Assembly (NCBI RefSeq): GCF_021497965.1
Contig: NZ_CP046525.1
Coordinates: 310,001-374,000 of the forward strand
DNA: 64,000 nucleotides
Direction of reading: 5' to 3'
Origin: Streptococcus infantis
Lineage (GTDB): Bacteria > Bacillota > Bacilli > Lactobacillales > Streptococcaceae
Shown: piece after piece, positions 9,558 through 19,293 of the stretch
Layout of the letters: each line of letters opens with the position of its first letter
Position numbering within the stretch: the stretch's first letter is position 1
Program-made: the position numbers and the translations under genes
The notes under the pieces: model-generated
What the model saw: the letters and a program-made list of their open reading frames with translations, nothing else
Told to the model about the DNA's origin: nothing
Database searches by the model: none

Positions 9558-10073
9558 ATGGCCCAAGATATAAAAAATGAAGAAGTAAAAGAAGAGGAAG
9601 TTGTGGAAACAACGGAAGAAACAACTCCTGAAAAGTCTGAATTGGACTTGGCGAATGAACGTGCCGAAGAATTTGAAAACAAATACCTTCGAGCTCATGC
9701 AGAAATGCAAAATATTCAACGCCGTGCCAATGAAGAACGCCAACTCTTGCAACGCTATCGTAGCCAAGATTTGGCAAAAGCAATTTTGCCGTCACTTGAC
9801 AACCTAGAACGTGCTCTTGCTGTCGAAGGATTGACGGATGATGTGAAGAAGGGCTTGGAAATGGTCCAAGAAAGTTTGGTACATGCTCTGAAAGAAGAAG
9901 GAATTGAAGAAATTCCAGCAGATGGAGAATTTGACCATAACTACCACATGGCCATCCAAACCTTGCCTGCAGATGACGAACATCCAGCAGACACCATTGC
10001 ACAAGTCTTCCAAAAAGGCTATAAACTCCATGACCGCATCCTGCGCCCAGCCATGGTAGTGGTTTATAACTAG
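9558..10073 (+). CDS. grpE: nucleotide exchange factor GrpE
   Basis: GrpE releases ADP from DnaK and also acts as a thermosensor. With the ATG at 9558 the protein is 171 residues. The N-terminus is very acidic ([16 protein letters not shown]), followed by a long dimeric helix ([22 protein letters not shown] as landmark around residues 45-65) and a C-terminal beta domain ending [17 protein letters not shown] prefer ATG 9558 to the in-frame TTG at 9534 because AAAGGAGG lies right before it and the family begins this way. It is 26 bases from hrcA but 366 bases from dnaK. Confidence 0.94.
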   Translation: MAQDIKNEEVKEEEVVETTEETTPEKSELDLANERAEEFENKYLRAHAEMQNIQRRANEERQLLQRYRSQDLAKAILPSLDNLERALAVEGLTDDVKKGLEMVQESLVHALKEEGIEEIPADGEFDHNYHMAIQTLPADDEHPADTIAQVFQKGYKLHDRILRPAMVVVYN

Positions 10074-10400
10074 GCAATTCTGACGGTAGCTAAAGCAACT
10101 CGTCAGAAAACGGCAATCGCTATGGCGTTTGCCTAGCCTCCTTACTAACTCGTCGTCGAAATAATATCGATTTCGACTCCTCGTGTCGTAATATAATAGG
10201 AAACTTGTCCGTAACGACACTAAACTATGAAAGAAAGATAAACAATGGTTCAGCTTTACCAATAGTGAGCGAAGCGAACCAAAGGCGATACTCTTCGCCG
10301 TGGCGGTATCTTCGCAAACTTTGAGACCTTAGGCTCAAAGTTTAGTCAAAGAGATTGACGAAGTCAAGCTCTGACGGCGTCGCCACTTAAGAAGAGTATC
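10070..10400. repeat. Inverted-repeat island between grpE and dnaK
   Basis: No gene fits in the 366 bases between grpE and dnaK. The stretch holds a row of inverted repeats: an outer stem 10070-10077/10129-10136 (CTAGGCAA) enclosing 10078-10085/10101-10108 (TTCTGACG); 10155-10162/10170-10177 (GTCGAAAT); 10183-10189/10214-10220 (GTGTCGT); 10247-10256/10272-10280 (GGTTC and GCTT, one bulge); and a 114-base unit 10287-10400 with ends GATACTCTT / AAGAGTATC containing a perfect AAACTTTGAG stem at 10316-10325/10334-10343. The last unit resembles the ends and nested form of pneumococcal BOX elements but is not a clear match. None has a long T tract. Confidence 0.7.
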
Positions 10401-10427
10401 AAAAAGAAAAAAGAATATAAAATTTAA

Positions 10428-12261
<1,834 letters not shown>

Positions 12262-12263
<2 letters not shown>

Positions 12264-12284
12264 AACAATCCAGTGGATTGTTTT
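12262..12284 (+). terminator. Hairpin overlapping the dnaK stop codon
   Basis: Perfect 10-bp stem AAAACAATCC / GGATTGTTTT with a 3-base loop, starting inside the TAA of dnaK. The 3' arm ends in four T only, so it may be a weak terminator or a 3'-end stabiliser of the dnaK message. Confidence 0.6.
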
Positions 12285-12679
12285 AGCGGAACCTCCTGAA
12301 ATAAAGAAAGGTTCCGAGATTTGAGGATTCCTTTAATCCGAAACTCAATTCAGCATTACTAGTTTGATTTTTAAAACTTAAATTAGCAAGTGATAAGAAG
12401 AAATCCAGAGGTTGCAACCCAGCCTCTGTTTTTCGGTAAAATGGGACGATACTAATATTTTAGTTCGTTTCGCAATACTAGAAAGAAAGGAACAAAGGTG
12501 TTCGCAACTGAACACGGGTTCCAGAAATTCTTACTCAAAATAAAAGAAAGGAACAAAGAGCGTTCGGGGAATTGAACTCGAGCGGAAAGCTTGGAAATTA
12601 GATAAACCACCTAAGAAATCAGGATTTCTTGTCGGTTTCCTAAATTTCAGTCGCTTTCCGTTCGCTCTTAGTATCTTGT
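12285..12679. repeat. Inverted-repeat island between dnaK and dnaJ
   Basis: The 416-base dnaK-dnaJ gap encodes no recognisable protein. After a terminator-like hairpin at 12406-12433 come two hairpins with a shared start AGAAAGGAACAAAG. The first, 12489-12522, nests GTGTTC/GAACAC inside GGAAC/GTTCC. The second, 12556-12669, is a long nested stem: AAGAGCG/CGCTCTT outside, CGGAAAGC (12583-12590)/GCTTTCCG (12653-12660) inside, then AAGAAAT (12613-12619)/ATTTCTT (12624-12630). It ends 10 bases before the dnaJ ATG, so the dnaJ leader is folded DNA/RNA rather than a normal ribosome site. Confidence 0.7.
12406..12433 (+). terminator. Intrinsic terminator between dnaK and dnaJ
   Basis: Stem CAGAGG / CCTCTG with an 11-base loop followed by TTTTT. 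If active it would uncouple dnaJ from the HrcA-controlled message or lower its level. Confidence 0.65.
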
Positions 12680-13816
12680 ATGAACAATACTGAATTTTAT
12701 GACCGTTTGGGCGTTTCAAAGAATGCATCTCAGGATGAAATCAAGAAAGCCTATCGGAAATTATCTAAAAAATATCACCCAGATATCAACAAGGAGCCTG
12801 GTGCTGAGGAAAAGTACAAGGAAGTTCAAGAAGCTTATGAGACTTTGAGTGACGAACAAAAACGTGCTGCTTACGACCAATATGGTGCTGCTGGTGCCAA
12901 TGGTGGCTTTGGTGGTGCAGGCGGTTTCGGTGGCTTCGATGGTGCAGGAGGCTTTGGTGGCTTTGAAGATATCTTCTCAAGTTTTTTCGGCGGAGGCGGT
13001 TCTTCTCGCAATCCAAACGCACCTCGTCAAGGAGATGACCTCCAATATCGCGTCAATTTGACTTTTGAAGAAGCCATCTTTGGTACTGAAAAAGAAGTCA
13101 AATACAATCGTGAAGCAAGCTGTCGTACTTGTAACGGATCTGGTGCTAAGCCTGGAACAAGTCCAGTTACTTGTGGACGCTGTCACGGTTCTGGTGTTAT
13201 CAACGTCGATACTCAAACACCGCTTGGTATGATGCGTCGCCAAGTAACTTGTGATGTCTGTCATGGTCGTGGAAAAGAAATCAAAGATCCATGTACAACT
13301 TGTCATGGAACAGGTCATGAAAAACAAGCCCACAGTGTCCATGTAAAAATTCCAGCAGGTGTCGAAACTGGTCAACAAATTCGTCTAGCTGGTCAAGGGG
13401 AGGCTGGATTTAACGGCGGACCATACGGTGACTTGTATGTTGTTGTTAATGTTGAGCCGAGCGACAAATTTGAACGTGAAGGAACAACTATTTTCTACAA
13501 ATTAAACCTCAATATCGTCCAAGCAACTCTTGGTGATACAGTCGATATTCCAACCGTTCACGGTGATGTTGAATTGGTGATTCCAGAGGGAACTCAAACC
13601 GGTAAACGATTCCGCCTACGTGGTAAGGGAGCTCCGAGCCTACGTGGTGGTGCTGTTGGTGACCAATACGTCACTGTTAATGTCGTGACTCCGACTGGCT
13701 TGAACGAACGACAAAAAGCAGCCTTGAAAGAATTTGCAGCTGCAGGTGACTTGAAAGTCAATCCAAAGAAAAAAGGTTTCTTTGACCATATAAAAGATGC
13801 CTTTGAAGGAGAATAA
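12680..13816 (+). CDS. dnaJ: co-chaperone DnaJ (Hsp40)
   Basis: Type I Hsp40 that delivers substrates to DnaK and stimulates its ATPase. The 378 residues contain the J domain with HPD (KKYHPDINK), a Gly/Phe-rich linker (about 75-115), four zinc-binding CxxCxGxG repeats ([32 protein letters not shown]) and two beta-sandwich substrate domains. The ATG at 12680 matches the family start ([11 protein letters not shown]), but no purine-rich ribosome site is visible in the 20 bases before it; the preceding bases are the end of a long inverted repeat. A terminator follows. Confidence 0.96.
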   Translation: MNNTEFYDRLGVSKNASQDEIKKAYRKLSKKYHPDINKEPGAEEKYKEVQEAYETLSDEQKRAAYDQYGAAGANGGFGGAGGFGGFDGAGGFGGFEDIFSSFFGGGGSSRNPNAPRQGDDLQYRVNLTFEEAIFGTEKEVKYNREASCRTCNGSGAKPGTSPVTCGRCHGSGVINVDTQTPLGMMRRQVTCDVCHGRGKEIKDPCTTCHGTGHEKQAHSVHVKIPAGVETGQQIRLAGQGEAGFNGGPYGDLYVVVNVEPSDKFEREGTTIFYKLNLNIVQATLGDTVDIPTVHGDVELVIPEGTQTGKRFRLRGKGAPSLRGGAVGDQYVTVNVVTPTGLNERQKAALKEFAAAGDLKVNPKKKGFFDHIKDAFEGE

Positions 13817-13819
13817 AGC

Positions 13820-13843
13820 AAAAAGAGCCGATTGGCTCTTTTT
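13820..13843 (+). terminator. dnaJ terminator
   Basis: Perfect stem AAAAAGAGCC / GGCTCTTTTT with a GATT loop; symmetrical A and T tracts let it also serve the convergent minus-strand gene. Confidence 0.93.
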
Positions 13844-13893
13844 GTGTTGTCTTGAAAAATTTAGCTTCAGAAAATCATTTTCCAGTTAGTCTA

Positions 13894-14535
13894 CTATTTA
13901 TACTTTTGAGTGAGCAAGCCAGCTTCATCCATTTTCTGGATGAGTTGCTTGAGTTCCGCTTCTTTACCAGGTTTCACGGTGACAGTATCAATATGCTTAA
14001 TCGCCGAATTATCCTGAATATCTACCAAGGTCAAAGCTTTTTCATAGAATGCGACACCCTTTTTTAGGCTCTCCTGATCCTTCCAATATAGAATTGAGTA
14101 ATTAGGATTTGGTTTCTTTCCGATTTCCTGTAAATAATTCCTACTTTCCTTCTCTAAAAATTGCAATAAACCGTGATTGAACAAGTTATCCCCTACTTTA
14201 TAGTAAGAAATATCTCCTGTCTGTAGGACATAGACTTTGAGTCGGTTTTTAGTGAGGTTTGGACTTTCTTTCAGGACAGGGTGGCTATTGATAACCTCAT
14301 CTGAGAAAGTCACATAAAAATCTAAGCCTCCTCCCTCGTATTGATAGCTGCCATTTGATTCTACTTTTTCAGGAGGCATGTCAAGGGAGATAAAGATTTG
14401 TTTTAAAGCTTCATTCCCCTCTCGGATGTCACTTGATGAAGCCTTGAAAAGATTGGCTACTAGTAGAAATGCTAGGGTTGCAAGAAGACAGATGCAACCA
14501 CAAATAATCAAGATGACTTTTAAAAACAGTTTCAA
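13894..14535 (-). CDS. membrane-anchored protein of unknown function
   Basis: I do not recognise this 213-residue protein. It has a single N-terminal hydrophobic segment (about residues 4-27, FLKVILIICGCICLLATLAF) without a lipobox or obvious cleavage site, so the rest is probably outside the cell. The soluble part is mixed alpha/beta with no conserved catalytic motif I can name. The start is a TTG preceded by GGGAGGGAC. It is convergent with dnaJ and reads in the same direction as the 95-residue protein and HIT gene upstream, so the three may form one minus-strand unit. Confidence 0.65.
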   Translation of the reverse strand: MKLFLKVILIICGCICLLATLAFLLVANLFKASSSDIREGNEALKQIFISLDMPPEKVESNGSYQYEGGGLDFYVTFSDEVINSHPVLKESPNLTKNRLKVYVLQTGDISYYKVGDNLFNHGLLQFLEKESRNYLQEIGKKPNPNYSILYWKDQESLKKGVAFYEKALTLVDIQDNSAIKHIDTVTVKPGKEAELKQLIQKMDEAGLLTQKYK

Positions 14536-14618
14536 TTTTAGTCCCTCCCTTTTCTGTTAGGAGCTGGTAATTCAAGATGGATTTAAGGGGATATAAGGAA
14601 AGTTGGATGCTTTCTTTT

Positions 14619-14906
14619 TTAGTTTTCTTCAGTTTCTCGTAGTTCTTTTATCACAGCAAGTCTTGCTTGGATGTCTTTCTCTAAGACTTTAAATTTGTAA
14701 GTGAGGTCTTCTTGGTATTCCTTGATGACTTCTTTTTGTTGATCGATAATTTGTAAGCTATTTTGGATAACATCTAAATCACCTTTGATTGCTTCAACGC
14801 GATCAGTTGTATCTAAAACTTCTTCAGTGATAACTTCACGATTTTTAACGAGGAGGTATGATCCAACTGCAGAGCCTGCAAAAAGTAGTAAATTTGATAG
14901 TTTCAT
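14619..14906 (-). CDS. small membrane-tethered coiled-coil protein
   Basis: A 95-residue protein with a short N-terminal hydrophobic segment (NLLLFAGSAVGSYLLV, about residues 5-20) followed by a long charged helix with heptad-like spacing of Leu, Ile and Val. It is YtxH-like in form, but I cannot assign a family. It lies 9 bases downstream of the HIT gene and is probably co-transcribed with it, a pairing also seen in related streptococci. Function unknown. Confidence 0.7.
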   Translation of the reverse strand: MKLSNLLLFAGSAVGSYLLVKNREVITEEVLDTTDRVEAIKGDLDVIQNSLQIIDQQKEVIKEYQEDLTYKFKVLEKDIQARLAVIKELRETEEN

Positions 14907-14915
14907 AGGAACTCC

Positions 14916-15326
14916 TTAAGCGTTTTTGATGGTTTCAGCGACTTGGGCAAGTTTGTCAAAGTCAGGTTCATGGGCGACAAAGTCAATTTTGAGGTCATCC
15001 TCGGCACCATAGCGAGGGACGAGGTGGACATGGGTATGAAAGACTGTTTGTCCAGCGACTTCTTCGCAGTTGGCGATGATATTCATGCCTTCAGCTTTGG
15101 TAGCCTTCATAACCTTTTGAGCAATGACTGGAATCTTTGCAAAGAGTTGGCTAGCGCTCGTCGCATCCATTTCTAAAAGGTTGCGATAGTGTTCTTTAGG
15201 TACGACCAAGGTATGACCAGGTGTTACTTGAGAAATATCAAGAAAGGCAAGGACTTGTTCATCTTCATAAACCTTTGATGCCGGGATTTCTCCAGCTAAA
15301 ATCTTACAAAAAATACAATCTGACAT
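14916..15326 (-). CDS. HIT-family nucleotide-binding protein
   Basis: A 136-residue HIT protein of the Hint/YhiT type, expected to hydrolyse purine nucleoside phosphoramidates or similar. The N-terminus CIFCKILAGEIP has the zinc-type CxxC, and the active-site triad HTHVHLVPR (His-x-His-x-His) lies near residue 100. I take the ATG at 15326, giving MSDCIFCK, since AGAGGTGG is spaced correctly for it; the in-frame GTG at 15335 lies within that site. It is divergent from ecsA with 67 bases between, the common HIT/Ecs arrangement in Firmicutes. Confidence 0.92.
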   Translation of the reverse strand: MSDCIFCKILAGEIPASKVYEDEQVLAFLDISQVTPGHTLVVPKEHYRNLLEMDATSASQLFAKIPVIAQKVMKATKAEGMNIIANCEEVAGQTVFHTHVHLVPRYGAEDDLKIDFVAHEPDFDKLAQVAETIKNA

Positions 15327-15356
15327 AAAAACCACCTCTAGTGTATTGAATTTTGA

Positions 15357-15379
15357 TATAATATAGCTACATTATACCA
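15357..15379. promoter_or_regulatory. divergent HIT / ecsA promoter elements
   Basis: On the minus strand the extended -10 TGGTATAAT (15371-15379) serves the HIT gene. On the plus strand TATAAT at 15357-15362 lies 31 bases before ecsA. The two overlap, so the two directions may interfere. I see no good -35 box for ecsA. Confidence 0.5.
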
Positions 15380-15393
15380 GATTCGGAGAAAAT

Positions 15394-16125
15394 ATGTTAG
15401 AAATTAAAAATCTGACAGGAGGCTATGTTCATGTCCCTGTCTTGAAAGATGTGTCCTTTACAGTTGAGAGCGGACAGTTGGTAGGTTTGATAGGTTTAAA
15501 TGGTGCGGGGAAATCAACGACTATCAACGAGATTATTGGTCTTTTGACGCCATATAGTGGGGAGATTAAGATTGACGGATTGACTCTAGGAGAGAATGCT
15601 ACGAGCTATCGTAAGAAGATTGGTTATATCCCTGAAACTCCTAGCTTGTATGAAGAACTAACGCTCAGAGAACATATTGAGACGGTTGCTATGGCCTACG
15701 GTATTGAACAAACTATCGCTTTCGAACGTGTAGAACCGCTTTTAAAAATGTTTCGTTTGGACCAGAAATTGGATTGGTTCCCGGTTCATTTTTCCAAAGG
15801 TATGAAGCAAAAGGTTATGATTATCTGTGCCTTTGTCGTAGATCCAAGTCTCTTTATCGTAGACGAGCCTTTCCTTGGCCTCGACCCCTTGGCGATTTCA
15901 GACTTGATTCAACTTCTAGAAGTGGAAAAGAAAAAAGGCAAGTCCATTCTCATGAGTACCCACGTCCTTGATTCAGCTGAAAAGATGTGTGACTCTTTTG
16001 TCATTCTCCACAAAGGTCAAGTTAGGGCTAAAGGAAATCTTGATCAACTCCGAGAAGCCTTTGCCATGCCAGATGCAAGCCTTAATGATATCTATTTGGC
16101 TCTGACCAAAGAGGAGGAGCTATGA
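15394..16125 (+). CDS. ecsA: ABC transporter ATP-binding protein EcsA
   Basis: ATPase of the Ecs exporter, which in Bacillus affects secretion, competence and regulated membrane proteolysis. The 243 residues contain Walker A GLNGAGKST at 34-42, the signature FSKGMKQK and Walker B LFIVDEPFLGLDP followed by the switch histidine in MSTHVLDSAEKM. The stop overlaps the ecsB start by 4 bases. The family link to Ecs rests on the HIT neighbour and the matching permease downstream. Confidence 0.88.
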   Translation: MLEIKNLTGGYVHVPVLKDVSFTVESGQLVGLIGLNGAGKSTTINEIIGLLTPYSGEIKIDGLTLGENATSYRKKIGYIPETPSLYEELTLREHIETVAMAYGIEQTIAFERVEPLLKMFRLDQKLDWFPVHFSKGMKQKVMIICAFVVDPSLFIVDEPFLGLDPLAISDLIQLLEVEKKKGKSILMSTHVLDSAEKMCDSFVILHKGQVRAKGNLDQLREAFAMPDASLNDIYLALTKEEEL

Positions 16126-17171
16126 AAGACTTGTTTTTAATACGAAAGCAGGAATTTCGCAAGGAATGTTTGGGCTACCTTCGTTATGTGCTCAATGATC
16201 ATTTTGTTTTGTTTTTATTGGTGTTACTAGGATTTTTGGCTTACCAGTACAATCAACTATTGCAACATTTTCCTGCAAATCATTTTCCAATCCTAATTTT
16301 GCTTGGGATTATATCTGTTTTACTCTTGTTTTGGGGTGGTATTGCGACTTATCTAGAAGCACCGGACAAACTCTTTCTCTTGGTCGCTGAAGAAAAAGTA
16401 AAAGAACATATCAAAAAGCAAAGTCTGATTTCTTTCATCTTTTGGATCAGTGTACAGACTCTCTTTTTGCTCTTATTTGCTCCTTTATTTCTAGCCATGG
16501 GTCTTAGTTTACCGATTTTTGGAGTCTATCTCCTTGTTCTAGGGATTATAAAATACGTGATTTTTCGTCAAAAATCCAGCAAATTTTTCCTTGAAAACGG
16601 ACTTAACTGGGATTACGTTATTGCTCAAGAGAGCAAACGCAAGCAGTTCTTACTTCGTTTCTTTGCCCTCTTTACCCAGGTCAAGGGGATTTCAAACAGT
16701 GTTAAGAGACGGACTTATCTAGACTTTATCCTCAAAGGAGTTCAGAAAGTGCCGGGGAAAATCTGGCAGAATCTTTATCTTCGCTCCTATTTGAGAAATG
16801 GGGATTTATTCGCCCTTAGTCTACGACTCATAATCCTATCCTTATCAGCTCTCGCGTTTGTTGAACAATCCTGGATTGCACTAGCGATTGTAATTTTATT
16901 CAATTATCTTTTATTGTTTCAGCTTCTAGCTCTCTATCATGCCTTTGATTATCAATATCTGACGCAGCTATTTCCAGTAGGAAAGGGGCAAAAAGAGAGA
17001 GGTTTGAAGGAAATCTTGAGAGCAATTGGCATGTTTGCCCTAGCCTTGGAAAGTCTCTTAGGATTGCTTGTTTTCAAGGACAAAATTCTAGTTTTAGTCC
17101 TTGTGGGAGCAGGCCTTGTATTGCAATATCTTTATTTGCCATATCAACTGAGAAGATTGGTTGACGAATAG
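16122..17171 (+). CDS. ecsB: ABC transporter permease EcsB
   Basis: A 349-residue integral membrane protein with hydrophobic segments at about 28-45, 55-75, 108-145, 230-275 and 300-340, and a long basic cytoplasmic loop in the middle (about 155-225). This layout matches the EcsB permease family. Its start overlaps the ecsA stop (ATGA), so the two are translated together. The transported substrate is not established. Confidence 0.85.
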   Translation: MKDLFLIRKQEFRKECLGYLRYVLNDHFVLFLLVLLGFLAYQYNQLLQHFPANHFPILILLGIISVLLLFWGGIATYLEAPDKLFLLVAEEKVKEHIKKQSLISFIFWISVQTLFLLLFAPLFLAMGLSLPIFGVYLLVLGIIKYVIFRQKSSKFFLENGLNWDYVIAQESKRKQFLLRFFALFTQVKGISNSVKRRTYLDFILKGVQKVPGKIWQNLYLRSYLRNGDLFALSLRLIILSLSALAFVEQSWIALAIVILFNYLLLFQLLALYHAFDYQYLTQLFPVGKGQKERGLKEILRAIGMFALALESLLGLLVFKDKILVLVLVGAGLVLQYLYLPYQLRRLVDE

Positions 17172-17218
17172 CATAAAAATTAGTAGAATAATAAGGAAAC
17201 TTTATTCGGAGGAAAAAA

Positions 17219-18013
17219 ATGGACTTGGGTGATATTGAGCTAACGCTAACCCCGATATCTGGGAAGAGTGGAAAAGCTTATATGGGGAGTTATCCTGATG
17301 GAAAACGTGTTTTTATAAAAATGAATACTTCTCCAATCCTGCCTGGTTTAGCTAGAGAGCAAATTGCGCCGCAATTACTCTGGAGTCGTCGTTTGCCAGA
17401 CGGTCGTGATATGTCTGCTCAGGAATGGTTGACAGGGAAAATTTTGACGCCAAGCGATATGAACCGTAAACAAATTATCGATATTTTGACACGTTTACAC
17501 CGTTCACGTCCCTTAATGACCCAGTTGACACGCTTGGGGTATGCATTAGAAACACCTTCGGATTTACTTCAGTCATGGATAAATAAGGCCCCTGATGCGT
17601 TAAAAAATAACCAGTATCTACGTCTGGTCCTGAGTGATATGCGTGAGAATCTTCCTGGGTTTAGGGAAGATTATGCAACCATAGTCCATGGGGATGTTCG
17701 TCACAGCAATTGGTTTGAGACAGAGAGTGGTTTGATTTACTTGGTAGACTGGGATTCCGTCCGCTTGACGGATCGTATGTTTGATGTGGCCTACCTACTC
17801 TGTCACTATATTCCAGAGTTTCAATGGCAAGAGTGGCTGACTAATTATGGATACAAGTACAATCAAACGGTTTTGAATAAGTTATATTGGTATGCTCAAC
17901 TGTCCTTTTTGAGTCTGATTACCAAATACTATGAAAATCAAGATTTGGATAATGTAAATCGGGAGATCTATGCTTTGCGTACCTTCCGAGATAAGTATGG
18001 AAAGAAAAAATGA
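17219..18013 (+). CDS. ccrZ: cell-cycle regulator CcrZ (aminoglycoside phosphotransferase-like kinase)
   Basis: In pneumococcus CcrZ couples division to DNA replication by acting, with FtsZ, to activate DnaA; the Bacillus relative is YtmP. The 264-residue protein has the kinase fold: KVFIKMN-like lysine in the N-lobe (RVFIKMN), the catalytic loop HGDVRHSNW with His157 and Asp159, and the metal-binding WDSV. It ends 4 bases into trmB (overlap ATGA), the same neighbour as in other streptococci, which supports the name. The small-molecule substrate has been proposed to be a ribose-type sugar or nucleoside; the sequence cannot decide. Confidence 0.87.
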   Translation: MDLGDIELTLTPISGKSGKAYMGSYPDGKRVFIKMNTSPILPGLAREQIAPQLLWSRRLPDGRDMSAQEWLTGKILTPSDMNRKQIIDILTRLHRSRPLMTQLTRLGYALETPSDLLQSWINKAPDALKNNQYLRLVLSDMRENLPGFREDYATIVHGDVRHSNWFETESGLIYLVDWDSVRLTDRMFDVAYLLCHYIPEFQWQEWLTNYGYKYNQTVLNKLYWYAQLSFLSLITKYYENQDLDNVNREIYALRTFRDKYGKKK

Positions 18014-18645
18014 GAGTTAGAAATCGAAAAGGTGCAACTGAACTGTTAGAGGCCAATCCACAGTACGTTGTCTTAAACCCGGCAGAAGCTAAAGGCAAGT
18101 GGCGAGATTTATTTGGCAATGATAATCCAATCCATGTAGAGGTTGGTAGTGGGAAAGGGGCTTTTGTATCAGGGATGGCCAAACAAAACCCTGACATCAA
18201 CTATATCGGAATTGATATCCAGAAATCTGTTTTAAGCTATGCTTTGGACAAGGTGCTAGAAGTTGGAGTTCCCAACATCAAACTCTTATGGGTTGATGGT
18301 TCAGAGTTGACCAATTATTTTGAAGATGGTGAGATTGATCGTTTGTACCTGAATTTTTCAGATCCTTGGCCTAAAAAACGACATGAAAAGCGTCGTTTGA
18401 CATACAAGAGCTTCTTGGACACTTTCAAACGCATCTTGCCTGAACATGGTGAAATTCACTTCAAGACGGATAATCGTGGCTTGTTTGAGTATAGTTTAGT
18501 GAGTTTTTCACAATATGGCATGAAGCTCAATGGCGTATGGCTTGATTTGCATGCTAGTGATTTTGAAGGAAATGTCATGACGGAATACGAGCAAAAGTTC
18601 TCAAGCAAGGGTCAAGTCATTTACCGAGTTGAAGCGGAATTTTAA
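18010..18645 (+). CDS. trmB: tRNA (guanine-46-N7)-methyltransferase
   Basis: Methylates N7 of G46 in the variable loop of tRNAs using SAM. The 211-residue protein has the SAM-binding motif [10 protein letters not shown] near residue 39 and the family signature [19 protein letters not shown] near residue 113. It overlaps ccrZ by 4 bases and is likely translationally coupled to it. No strong terminator follows; a weak AGCTTG/CAAGCT hairpin without a T tract lies just downstream. Confidence 0.96.
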   Translation: MRVRNRKGATELLEANPQYVVLNPAEAKGKWRDLFGNDNPIHVEVGSGKGAFVSGMAKQNPDINYIGIDIQKSVLSYALDKVLEVGVPNIKLLWVDGSELTNYFEDGEIDRLYLNFSDPWPKKRHEKRRLTYKSFLDTFKRILPEHGEIHFKTDNRGLFEYSLVSFSQYGMKLNGVWLDLHASDFEGNVMTEYEQKFSSKGQVIYRVEAEF

Positions 18646-18682
18646 GAAAAAGCTTGAATCCAAGCTATTTGGGTGCTTATGC

Positions 18683-18711
18683 TTTACATTAGTACATAAA
18701 AGTGCTATACT
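18683..18711 (+). promoter_or_regulatory. rimP-nusA-infB operon promoter
   Basis: TTTACA at 18683-18688 and TATACT at 18706-18711, 17-base spacer, 60 bases before rimP. Confidence 0.8.
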
Positions 18712-18732
18712 AATAGCAAGGATATAAGAAAG

Positions 18733-18758
18733 AGAGGCGGGGAGATATCTTCGCCTCT
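18733..18758 (+). promoter_or_regulatory. Hairpin in the rimP leader
   Basis: AGAGGCG / CGCCTCT stem (7 bp) in the 5' untranslated region, ending 6 bases before the ATGAGGAGG ribosome site of rimP. It could affect translation of the first gene; no T tract follows, so it is not a terminator. Confidence 0.5.
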
Positions 18759-18771
18759 TGCTTATGAGGAG

Positions 18772-19251
18772 GTGGACGCAATCGAAACGATCGTTGAATT
18801 AGTCAGAGAAGTCGTAGAACCTGTTATTGAAGCTCCTTTTGAACTCGTAGATATCGAGTATGGAAAGATTGGCAGTGACATGATTCTTAGTATTTTTGTA
18901 GACAAGCCTGAAGGAATCACCTTGAATGATACAGCAGACTTGACTGAAATTATCAGTCCTGTTCTAGATACTATCAAGCCGGATCCCTTCCCAGAACAAT
19001 ATTTCCTAGAAATTACCAGTCCAGGATTGGAGCGTCCTTTGAAAACCAAGGAAGCAGTCACTGGAGCGGTCGGGAAATACATCCATGTCGGGCTCTACCA
19101 AGCCATCGATAAGCAAAAGGTTTTTGAAGGAACCTTATTGTCCTTTGAAGAGGATGAGTTGACAATGGAATATATGGATAAAACGCGCAAGAAAACAGTC
19201 CAAATTCCATATAACTTGGTATCAAAAGCACGTTTAGCAGTAAAATTATAG
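18772..19251 (+). CDS. rimP: ribosome maturation factor RimP
   Basis: RimP assists assembly of the 30S central pseudoknot. The 159-residue protein has the two-domain RimP fold with landmarks [12 protein letters not shown] near residue 82 and the C-terminal SH3-like strand pattern. The start codon is GTG ([11 protein letters not shown]), chosen because ATGAGGAGG sits directly before it and the sequence matches close relatives. It opens the rimP-nusA-ylxR-ylxQ-infB operon. Confidence 0.96.
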   Translation: MDAIETIVELVREVVEPVIEAPFELVDIEYGKIGSDMILSIFVDKPEGITLNDTADLTEIISPVLDTIKPDPFPEQYFLEITSPGLERPLKTKEAVTGAVGKYIHVGLYQAIDKQKVFEGTLLSFEEDELTMEYMDKTRKKTVQIPYNLVSKARLAVKL

Positions 19252-19293
19252 AAAAGAAAGGATAGCTTTTGAGAATTCAAAAGTAAAAAGAAC

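Noticed and set aside
9469-10077. 202-codon open frame on the minus strand opposite grpE
   Set aside because: It is the mirror of the grpE coding sequence, lacks a ribosome site and any recognisable domain, and grpE is certain.
10340-10364. CtsR box (AGTCAAA repeat) near AGTCAAAGAGATTGACG
   Set aside because: Only one heptad half-site is present; the second half does not match, and the site is not at a promoter.
10287-10400. Calling this a true pneumococcal BOX element
   Set aside because: Only the ATACTCTTCG-type ends and nested form are similar; the boxA/boxB/boxC interior does not match as I remember it.
13852-14067. 71-codon plus-strand open frame after dnaJ
   Set aside because: It overlaps the minus-strand unknown gene end to end, has no ribosome site and begins right after a terminator.
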